Made by a program: the position numbers and the translations under genes. Shown here piece after piece: positions 14,850 through 21,491 of a stretch of DNA of 29,636 nt. Below the pieces are notes generated by a model. The model did not search any database and was not told the origin of the DNA. It saw nothing but the letters and a program-made list of their open reading frames with translations. The DNA comes from CAZWZG01 sp964638245 (lineage in GTDB: Bacteria > Pseudomonadota > Alphaproteobacteria > Rhodobacterales > Rhodobacteraceae). Every line of letters begins with the position of its first letter. Position 1 is the first letter of the stretch. The DNA is taken from positions 1 through 29,636 of the forward strand of contig CAZWZG010000018.1 in the NCBI GenBank assembly GCA_964638245.1, written 5' to 3'.

Positions 14850-15967
14850 ATGAGCTTTCAAGTCCAGCCCGCCGCCCCGGATCGTCCGAATCGCTGTCAG
14901 CTGTTTGGACCGGGTTCTCGGACGGCCTTGTTTGAAAAGATGGCGGGATCGGCGGCAGATGTCCTGAACCTGGACCTTGAAGACTCGGTTTCGCCCACGG
15001 ACAAGGACACAGCGCGCGCCAATATCATTCAGGCCAGCCACGAGATTGATTTCGGCTCCAAGACCGTTTCCGTACGGATCAACGGGCTCGATACGCCCTA
15101 CTGGTATCGTGATGTTGTGGACCTGCTGGAGCAGGGNNNNNNNNNNNNNNNNNNNNNNNNNNNNNNNNNNNNNNNNNNNNNNNNNNNNNNNNNNNNNNNN
15201 NNNNNNNNNNNNNNNNNNNNNNNNNNNNNNNNNNNNACGGGCTCGATACGCCCTACTGGTATCGTGATGTTGTGGACCTGCTGGAGCAGGGTTCGGAACG
15301 GATCGACCAGATCATGATCCCGAAAGTCGGCTGTGCTGCAGACGTCTATGCTGTCGACGCGCTTGTGAGCGGAATTGAAGCGGCCAAGGGGCGCAAAAAA
15401 CGCATCTCGCTCGAGGTGATCATCGAGACGGCGGCGGGTATTGCACATGTCGAGGAAATCGCGGCGTCCTCACCACGTTTGCAAGCGATGAGCCTTGGTG
15501 CAGCCGATTTCGCAGCCTCGATGGGTATGCAGACGACGGGCATCGGCGGGACCCAGGAAAACTACTACATGCACCGCGAGGGCCAGAAATATTGGTCTGA
15601 TCCGTGGCACTGGGCACAGACAGCCATCGTGGCCGCGTGCCGGACCCACGGGGTTTTGCCCGTGGACGGCCCGTTTGGAGATTTTTCGGACGACGAAGGA
15701 TTTCGCGCGCAGGCGCTGCGTTCGGCGACGCTGGGCATGGTCGGCAAATGGGCGATCCATCCCAAACAGGTGGCTTTGGCCAATGAGGTGTTCACACCGT
15801 CGGATGCGGCCGTCACCGAAGCGCGCGAGATTCTTGCGGCGATGGAAGAGGCCGAGAAATCCGGGGCCGGAGCTGCGGTGTACAAAGGGCGGCTGGTCGA
15901 TCTGGCGTCGATCCGGCAAGCCAAGGTCATCGTCGGCCAGGCAGAGCGGATCGCCGCCGCAGACTAG
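14850..15967 (+). CDS. mcl1: L-malyl-CoA/beta-methylmalyl-CoA lyase (interrupted by an assembly gap)
   Basis: A CitE-like lyase that splits beta-methylmalyl-CoA to glyoxylate plus propionyl-CoA and L-malyl-CoA to glyoxylate plus acetyl-CoA, a key step of the ethylmalonyl-CoA pathway. Signatures: RPNRCQLFGPGSR, LNLDLEDSV, SVRINGLDTPYWYRDVVDLL, IMIPKVGCAADVYAVDAL, EVIIETAAGIAHVEEIA, SLGAADFAASMGMQTTGIGG, and GKWAIHPKQVALANEVF. It is very close to Rhodobacter Mcl1. A run of 100 N at 15137-15236 shifts the frame as written, but the flanks repeat 55 bp exactly; removing N plus one copy gives a continuous 320-residue protein, normal for the family. The real gene is therefore probably intact. A methyltransferase gene follows. 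Confidence 0.95.
15082..15136 (+). repeat. 55-bp direct repeat, left copy at first gap
   Basis: Identical to 15237-15291 across the N run. The copies encode the same part of Mcl1 (NGLDTPYWYRDVVDLLEQ), so this is an unmerged contig-end overlap and not a biological repeat. Confidence 0.95.
15137..15236. other. Assembly gap of exactly 100 N within mcl1
   Basis: A placeholder gap. Because the flanking 55 bp are duplicated and frame is restored on collapsing 155 bp, the true missing length is probably zero. Confidence 0.97.
15237..15291 (+). repeat. 55-bp direct repeat, right copy at first gap
   Basis: Exact copy of 15082-15136; see the left copy for interpretation. Confidence 0.95.
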
Positions 15968-16064
15968 GCACCTCACCGGGTTCCCAACCAAAACACGATC
16001 TGAACGCTTGACCCGATCGAGCCCAGCGCGCTTAGCTTTCCCGAGGATTCAGGAGAGCTTGGAC

Positions 16065-16901
16065 ATGATTGCAAACGATGCTGAGCAGGACTTCTGGTCA
16101 AGCGATCCGGGCAAGCAATGGGTCATCGACCAGAAGCCGATGGACGCCTCTATGGCCAATCTTGTCACCGCCCTTCTGGAAACGGCCGAACCGCAACCAG
16201 GTCATCGCGTCCTGGATATCGGATGCGGCACGGGCGCAGTTAGCCTTGCTTTTGGCGATGCCGTGGGACCGGATGGCGCGGTTCTCGGGCTGGATATCTC
16301 CGATGTGATGATTGCCCGGGCACAGCAGCGCGCGGAACACACGCCCCATGTTTCTTTTCGAACGGGTGACGCGCAGGTCGATGCGTTGCCAGAAGGCCCG
16401 TTTGATATCATCACGTCCCGGTTTGGCGTGATGTTCTTTTCCGATCCAAAGGCTGCCTTTCGAAACTTTGCAAAGAACCTCGCTCCGGAAGGAAAGCTGG
16501 TTTTCCTCGTTTGGGGGCCACGGCAAGACAACCCTTGGATGACGCTTCCAAGCCGTACGGCAATGGCGAAACTGGGTCAGGTGGACCCGCCCCAACCCAA
16601 TGCCCCGGGACCGTTTGGGCTGTCTGACATACACTACCTTGAGGGCATCCTTGAGGCTTCGGGCCTGCCCAACCCTAAGGTCGAAGATGTCACGATTGAC
16701 CTTGTCCCTGAAGGCGGGGCGGAAGGAACCGCCTCACTCGCGATGCGGATCGGCCCGGTGGCCTCGATCATGCGCGACAAGGAGGCCAGCGATGAAGATC
16801 GCGCCACGATCCACGCCAACCTGATCGAGACCTTCAGACCTTTCGAGACGGACGGCAATATTGCAATTCCTGCGCGCCTCTTCATGATTACGGCGGGCTA
16901 G
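16065..16901 (+). CDS. SAM-dependent class I methyltransferase
   Basis: A 278-residue Rossmann-fold methyltransferase. Motif I is VLDIGCGTGAVSLAFG (about residues 48-63), followed by the acidic residue of motif II in VLGLDISDVMIARAQQRA, FRTGDAQVDALPEGPFDII (motifs III/IV) and FRNFAKNLAPEGKLVFLVW. The substrate is not evident; the arrangement is of the UbiE/Methyltransf_25 kind acting on small molecules. The ATG at 16065 has AGGAGAG 7 nt upstream; a longer open frame running back into mcl1 in a different phase is an artefact. It is 97 bp downstream of mcl1 and 77 bp upstream of accA. Confidence 0.87.
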   Translation: MIANDAEQDFWSSDPGKQWVIDQKPMDASMANLVTALLETAEPQPGHRVLDIGCGTGAVSLAFGDAVGPDGAVLGLDISDVMIARAQQRAEHTPHVSFRTGDAQVDALPEGPFDIITSRFGVMFFSDPKAAFRNFAKNLAPEGKLVFLVWGPRQDNPWMTLPSRTAMAKLGQVDPPQPNAPGPFGLSDIHYLEGILEASGLPNPKVEDVTIDLVPEGGAEGTASLAMRIGPVASIMRDKEASDEDRATIHANLIETFRPFETDGNIAIPARLFMITAG

Positions 16902-16922
16902 AGAGCGACCTTTGGTCGAGCC

Positions 16923-16953
16923 TTGCACGCTCCTGCCCGCGTAGGCATATAAG
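16923..16953 (+). promoter_or_regulatory. Weak candidate promoter of accA
   Basis: TTGCAC (16923-16928) and TATAAG (16948-16953) with a 19-nt spacer, ending 25 nt before the accA start. The spacer is longer than ideal, so this is tentative. Confidence 0.3.
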
Positions 16954-16978
16954 AGGCCAATCACGCGAAGGGGCCTCC

Positions 16979-18096
16979 ATGGCGCATTATCTGGATTTCG
17001 AGAAACCGCTGGCCGAGATTGAAGGCAAGGCGGAAGAGCTTCGCGCGATGGCGCGCTCGAACGAAGAAATGGACATCGAAAAAGAGGCCGCTGCGCTTGA
17101 TAAAAAGGCAGCTGACATACTACGCGACCTTTACAAGGACCTCACACCGTGGCGCAAATGTCAGGTCGCGCGTCACCCCGAACGTCCCCATTGCCTGGAC
17201 TACGTTGACGGGCTTTTCACTGAGTTCACGCCTCTCGCAGGGGACCGGAATTTTGCCGATGATCACGCGGTGATTGGCGGCCTGGCACGGTTGAATGACC
17301 GTCCGGTCATGGTCATCGGCCATGAAAAAGGTTCGGACACCGAAAGCCGGATCGAGCGCAATTTTGGCATGGCCCGACCCGAAGGCTACCGCAAAGCCAT
17401 TCGTTTGATGGGGATGGCCAGCAAATTCGGTGTCCCTGTCGTTACGCTTGTCGACACACCCGGCGCGTTTCCCGGCAAAGGCGCTGAAGAGCGCGGCCAA
17501 TCCGAAGCCATCGCGCGTTNNNNNNNNNNNNNNNNNNNNNNNNNNNNNNNNNNNNNNNNNNNNNNNNNNNNNNNNNNNNNNNNNNNNNNNNNNNNNNNNN
17601 NNNNNNNNNNNNNNNNNNNGCGTTTCCCGGCAAAGGCGCTGAAGAGCGCGGCCAATCCGAAGCCATCGCGCGTTCAACCCAAATGTGCCTTGGCCTGCGT
17701 GTCCCCCTTGTCAGCGTCATCATCGGCGAAGGTGGATCCGGCGGCGCGGTCGCGTTTGCAACAGCAAACCGGATCGCAATGCTGGAGCATTCGATTTACT
17801 CCGTCATCTCGCCCGAAGGCTGTGCTTCGATCCTCTGGAAGGACGCAGAGAAAATGCGCGAGGCCGCCGAGGCGTTGCGCCTGACCGCGCAGGATCTGAA
17901 GTCCCTCGGGGTGATCGACCGTATCATCTCTGAACCAGAAGGCGGCGCGCAGCGGGATCGCACCAAAGCCATCCAAAGCGTCGGCAATGCCCTTGAGGAT
18001 ATGCTCAAAGGGTTGGAAACGATGTCGCCTGAAGAGCTGATCCAGGATCGCCGCAAGAAGTTTCTGGATATGGGCTCAAAGGGCCTTGCCGCCTGA
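16979..18096 (+). CDS. accA: Acetyl-CoA carboxylase carboxyltransferase alpha subunit (interrupted by an assembly gap)
   Basis: Alpha subunit of the carboxyltransferase that moves the carboxyl group from biotin to acetyl-CoA, the first committed step of fatty acid synthesis; it works with AccD in the cytoplasm. It starts MAHYLDFEKPLAEIEGKAEE and holds LTPWRKCQVARHPERPH, FGMARPEGYRKAIRLM, VTLVDTPGAFPGKGAEERGQ, IIGEGGSGGAVAFATA and YSVISPEGCASILWKD. As written, 100 N at 17520-17619 breaks the frame, but the 55-bp flanks are identical and collapsing 155 bp yields one 320-residue protein, matching the usual length of about 319. The 3' end is only 16 bp from the convergent plsC stop. Confidence 0.96.
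17465..17519 (+). repeat. 55-bp direct repeat, left copy at second gap
   Basis: Identical to 17620-17674 across the N run; both encode the same AccA segment (AFPGKGAEERGQSEAIAR). Unmerged contig overlap. Confidence 0.95.
17520..17619. other. Assembly gap of exactly 100 N within accA
   Basis: Placeholder gap with the same structure as the first one: 100 N and 55-bp duplicated flanks. True missing sequence is probably none. Confidence 0.97.
17620..17674 (+). repeat. 55-bp direct repeat, right copy at second gap
   Basis: Exact copy of 17465-17519; see the left copy for interpretation. Confidence 0.95.
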
Positions 18097-18112
18097 GCGC
18101 ACCCTGCGCTTC

Positions 18113-18847
18113 CTAGGGCTTCGTTTCGGGGACCACGCCTGAGCCCATTCCCATCAGCTCATTTGAGCGTGGCTCGATCAGCGCTTCAAGCTTGGCCAAG
18201 ACCTCTTCGTGGTTTTCCCCAGCCGGGATCGCGTCAAAAAACTCGACAATCGCATGACCGGGCTTCTTGAGAATGCCCGCTTTGGGCCAGAACAGTCCGA
18301 CATTGGTGGCAACTGGCACGACCGGTTGACCCAGATCGCGATACATCAACGCGGTGCCGACCTTGTAGGGCCGATACTCACCGGGCGGGACGCGAGTACC
18401 TTGGGGATAGATGATCATTTGCCCGGGATCGGCTGCGCCTTTTTCGACATCGGCCAGCATTTTCTTAATCGCTTGACCCCGTTGGCCGCGCTTGACCGGG
18501 ACACACCCGATCTGCCTAGCGAAAATGCCTAGCATCGGCGCATATCGAAGTTCGTTCTTCATGATGAACCGCGGGCGCTCCAGTGTCGCGACCAGCATGA
18601 GGATATCCAGAAAAGACTGGTGCTTTGATGCGATCATCACAGCACCCGTTGGGACGGGCCCGCGAACCTCGGCCCGGATCCCAAGCATTGGACGCGCAAG
18701 CGCGACGACCCAGCGCGAATAAAGACGAACGCTAAACACCGCGATATCCCGGCTGAACAGCGCCGGGATCACAAGGAACAGACCCATCACCGCCATCATC
18801 GTGTAGATCGTGATCACGAAGATCAACGAGCGGATCCATTGGATCAT
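18113..18847 (-). CDS. plsC: 1-acyl-sn-glycerol-3-phosphate acyltransferase
   Basis: A 244-residue membrane-associated acyltransferase that adds the second acyl chain to lysophosphatidic acid to give phosphatidic acid. An N-terminal hydrophobic helix (residues about 8-30) precedes the catalytic HX4D motif SKHQSFLDIL (H76, D81), then KNELRYAPMLG, GCVPVKRG, and IYPQGTRVPPGE. The last motif is usually FPEGTR; the Gln in place of Glu is seen in other alphaproteobacterial members as far as I recall. The ATG at 18847 overlaps the ftsX stop by 4 nt, so it ends an ftsE-ftsX-plsC operon. A frame extending to 18940 is only overlap with ftsX. Confidence 0.93.
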   Translation of the reverse strand: MIQWIRSLIFVITIYTMMAVMGLFLVIPALFSRDIAVFSVRLYSRWVVALARPMLGIRAEVRGPVPTGAVMIASKHQSFLDILMLVATLERPRFIMKNELRYAPMLGIFARQIGCVPVKRGQRGQAIKKMLADVEKGAADPGQMIIYPQGTRVPPGEYRPYKVGTALMYRDLGQPVVPVATNVGLFWPKAGILKKPGHAIVEFFDAIPAGENHEEVLAKLEALIEPRSNELMGMGSGVVPETKP

Positions 18848-19746
18848 GTCAGCGCCCTCAGCCGCGCGAAGGCGGCATAGCGCGTGGCCCAGAAGGCGAC
18901 GACGGCTGCGGCAATGGGAAGGAAGAACAAAAGCGCCCACTCGCCGCCCCGGAACCCGAGACCAGTCAGGAAAGCGCCGGGATCGCCCTGATCGGGTAGC
19001 GCGGCGATGGCAATCGCGCCGAGCGCGGTTCCCACTGCCGCGCCCATTGCGGCACGGATCGTGAACCGTCTGACGAATGCCCGCGCAATGTAGGTGTCGC
19101 GCGCCCCGACCAGACGCAGAACATCGATGATCTTGGCATTGGCCGCCAAAGCCGCACTGGCGGCAAGGGTGATCAGGGCCGCCATCACTCCTCCAATGAC
19201 CACGATCGACAGAATGCCGAGGGTACGCAGCCGTGAGGCCGCGTCGATCAGCGGTCGCCGCCAGCGCGTGTGATCGTCTAAAACCGCTCCCGGCGCATCG
19301 GCTTGTAGGCGCAGACGTAGCCCTTCCGCATCGTAACCTTGAGCCGTTTCAACCACTTCGACCAGCACAGGCAGCGGCAAGGCGTCCAACGGCACGTCCG
19401 GGCCAAGCCATGGCGACAAGAGCGCGGCCTGTTCATCACTTTCGATCTCACGGGCCGAGGCGACACCTGGTGTTTGTTCAAGGATTTCAAGAACGGCGAT
19501 CAGCTGCGGCTCAACCTGTCCGGCAGGGGCTGAGATACGGATGGTCGAACTCTGCGCCAATTCTGACGCCCATCGGTCTGCAAGGCGGTCCGTCGCCAAA
19601 AGGAATGCCAGCGCGAACGTCCCTAGAAGCGCCATAGCAGCAGAAGCAAGGATCGTCAGCCAAGCTGTGAACCCGGTGGGGGGCACCACGCGGTCCGCGC
19701 GGGCATCCCCAGCCAGAAGGCGAAAGACCTCGTTGTGAAGGTTCAT
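18844..19746 (-). CDS. ftsX: Cell division protein FtsX
   Basis: Membrane subunit of the FtsEX complex, which couples ATP hydrolysis at the division site to control of peptidoglycan hydrolases. The 300-residue protein has a cytoplasmic N-terminus, one helix (residues about 27-50), a periplasmic domain (about 51-170, including STIRISAPAGQVEPQ and TPGVASAREI), then three helices in the C-terminal FtsX permease domain (about 175-200, 220-245, 265-288), with the DVLRLVGARDTYIARAFVRRF loop conserved. ATG at 19746 overlaps the ftsE stop by 4 nt. Family topology and context agree. Confidence 0.94.
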   Translation of the reverse strand: MNLHNEVFRLLAGDARADRVVPPTGFTAWLTILASAAMALLGTFALAFLLATDRLADRWASELAQSSTIRISAPAGQVEPQLIAVLEILEQTPGVASAREIESDEQAALLSPWLGPDVPLDALPLPVLVEVVETAQGYDAEGLRLRLQADAPGAVLDDHTRWRRPLIDAASRLRTLGILSIVVIGGVMAALITLAASAALAANAKIIDVLRLVGARDTYIARAFVRRFTIRAAMGAAVGTALGAIAIAALPDQGDPGAFLTGLGFRGGEWALLFFLPIAAAVVAFWATRYAAFARLRALT

Positions 19747-20420
19747 AGGTCCGCCTCGGCGCGTTGGAGCGATCCGCCCGAGATGCGCAGGACACGCGCG
19801 GCGACCTTGGCCTTTGCCAGACGGATCAGCCCAAGGTCGTGGGTCGCGATCAGGACGGTTTTGCCCATCTGGTTGAGCTGCACGAGAAGCGAGAGAAGCT
19901 TCTGAGACATCTCCCAATCGACGTTGCCGGTTGGTTCATCAGCAAGGATCAGGTCGGGCGCGTTGATGACGGCCCGGGCAAGGGCGGCGCGCTGACGCTC
20001 CCCGCCTGACAGGCTGTCGGGCAAATGCTCCGCCTGTCGTGTCAACCCGACCCACGCCAGAAGCTCTTCCAGGTTCTGCGCGCCCGTGCTCGGATCCCGG
20101 CCCATCACGGTCATCGGCAAGGTAATGTTCTCGGACACCGAAAGATGGTCAAGAAACGCACAATCCTGATGCACCACACCAATGCGACGACGCGCGATTG
20201 CCACATCATCACGGTTGTGGCTATTGGCTGACTTGCCGAAAAGCGAAACCTCGCCCCGGTCGGGATGAAGCGCCAGATAGCAGAGTTTCATGAAGGTGGT
20301 TTTGCCAGCGCCAGAGGGGCCTGTCAGAAAATGAAACGACCCGGGTTGAAGCGCGATCGAGACGTCCTTGAGAATGGCATCCCCGCCGTATCCCACCGTC
20401 ACGTCTTTCAAATCGATCAC
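19743..20420 (-). CDS. ftsE: Cell division ATP-binding protein FtsE
   Basis: ATPase of FtsEX, 225 residues. It begins MIDLKDVTVGYGGDAILKDV and has Walker A GPSGAGKTT (about residues 34-42), FMKLCYLALHPDRGEV, VHQDCAFLDHLSVSENI, signature LSGGERQRAALARA, Walker B LILADEPTGNVD and the ATHDLGLI switch. It heads the ftsE-ftsX-plsC operon and is divergent from the zinc-ribbon membrane protein gene with 171 bp between them. In many bacteria ftsY precedes ftsE; it does not here. Confidence 0.95.
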   Translation of the reverse strand: MIDLKDVTVGYGGDAILKDVSIALQPGSFHFLTGPSGAGKTTFMKLCYLALHPDRGEVSLFGKSANSHNRDDVAIARRRIGVVHQDCAFLDHLSVSENITLPMTVMGRDPSTGAQNLEELLAWVGLTRQAEHLPDSLSGGERQRAALARAVINAPDLILADEPTGNVDWEMSQKLLSLLVQLNQMGKTVLIATHDLGLIRLAKAKVAARVLRISGGSLQRAEADL

Positions 20421-20557
20421 TGAAACCGCCCCGCCTGCTCATTTCTTATGCGCGGCAGTTTTGCCTCATGCGTTTGGCGTCTTCAACGCCCGAAAAGCCT
20501 GTAATCTTTGCTTGAGCGCGCAAAAATGATACCTATTCGCCAGTGAGGCAGACAAAA

Positions 20558-20573
20558 GACGGAAAAATCCGTC
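20558..20573 (+). promoter_or_regulatory. Short hairpin in the leader of the zinc-ribbon gene
   Basis: GACGGA (20558-20563) and TCCGTC (20568-20573) form a perfect 6-bp stem with an AAAA loop, just ahead of the ribosome binding site GGGGTAGAG. It may only be a chance structure; it could affect initiation or mRNA stability. Confidence 0.25.
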
Positions 20574-20591
20574 CATTCAGGGGTAGAGAAC

Positions 20592-21491
20592 ATGCGGCTG
20601 GTATGCCCGAATTGCGGTGCGCAATACGAAGTCGACCGAGGATTGATCCCGGACGCGGGACGGGACGTGCAATGCTCGAATTGTGGGAACACGTGGTTTC
20701 AGGCGCCGCCTGAAGAAGACGCAGCACTGGCCGAAGAGCTGGGGCAGCCCGAACCTGAGACGGTCGAAACGATACCAGAACCGGATCCCGAACCGGAACC
20801 AGTGGCTGAACCCGAAGCCGCCCACGCGCCCGAAGAAGAGCCCGAGCTTGTTTCTGAAGTTGAGCCTGAGCCGGAAGTCACCGAGCCAGAGGTGGAGGAC
20901 ACGCCAGAACCAGAGCGTGAGTTTCCTTCTGTTGCCGCGGCAACGAGTCAGACCGCACTCGACATTCTACGCGAAGAGGCCGCGCGCGAGATGGCCGCGC
21001 GCCGTGGCGCAAGCGAACCGCTGGAAAGCCAGCCGGACCTTGGCATCGATGCGCCCCCCCCAGCCTCTGACACCGAGAAACGTGCGAAAATGGCGCGCCT
21101 TCGGGGCGAACCAGAACCGCGCGTGGATGCCACGGGCACCGAGCTTCCCCCGTCGCGCGGAAGCGACTTGCCCGATATCGAGGACATCAATTCAACGCTG
21201 CGCCCCGAAGATGTAGCCAAGGCGAACAAGAAACCCGCCGATCCGGTTGAAGAGGCCGAGCAGCGTCGTGGTTTCCGTCTTGGATTTACGGTGATGGTTG
21301 CAGCCGCGGTCGCGCTGGTATGCCTTTATATCTATGCGCCCTTGATCGTCGAACAGATGCCCGCGTCCGAACCGGCGATGATTGCCTACGTGGACTGGGC
21401 CAACGGCGCGCGCGACGGCATAGACGCAATCCTTGCCCGGTCCGCGAACGGGCTAAACGTGTTGCTGGATCGGCTTGGGGTCGAGATCTAG
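20592..21491 (+). CDS. Zinc-ribbon (MJ0042-type) single-pass membrane protein
   Basis: A 299-residue protein. An N-terminal zinc ribbon has four cysteines in two CxxC pairs (C5, C8, C28, C31; MRLVCPNCGAQYEV and DVQCSNCGNTWF). It is followed by a long acidic, Pro/Glu-rich region (about residues 40-115, many PEPE repeats), a helical, charged stretch (about 115-225), one membrane helix (about 229-252, FTVMVAAAVALVCLYIYAPL) and a short C-terminal domain. Such proteins are common near ftsEX in Rhodobacterales but the role is not established; a link to envelope or division is inference from location. Start ATG has GGGGTAGAG upstream. Its stop shares a CTAG with the convergent gene. Confidence 0.85.
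   Translation: MRLVCPNCGAQYEVDRGLIPDAGRDVQCSNCGNTWFQAPPEEDAALAEELGQPEPETVETIPEPDPEPEPVAEPEAAHAPEEEPELVSEVEPEPEVTEPEVEDTPEPEREFPSVAAATSQTALDILREEAAREMAARRGASEPLESQPDLGIDAPPPASDTEKRAKMARLRGEPEPRVDATGTELPPSRGSDLPDIEDINSTLRPEDVAKANKKPADPVEEAEQRRGFRLGFTVMVAAAVALVCLYIYAPLIVEQMPASEPAMIAYVDWANGARDGIDAILARSANGLNVLLDRLGVEI

Noticed and set aside
15137..15236. mcl1 as a pseudogene broken by an insertion
   Set aside because: The N run is exactly 100 long and the flanks are duplicated; collapsing it restores the frame.
15495..16064. In-frame extension of the methyltransferase back into mcl1
   Set aside because: It overlaps the well-supported mcl1 in another phase, and a clear AGGAGAG site marks the ATG at 16065.
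17520..17619. accA as a pseudogene or a gene split by a mobile element
   Set aside because: Same artefact pattern; accA is essential and the collapsed protein is complete.
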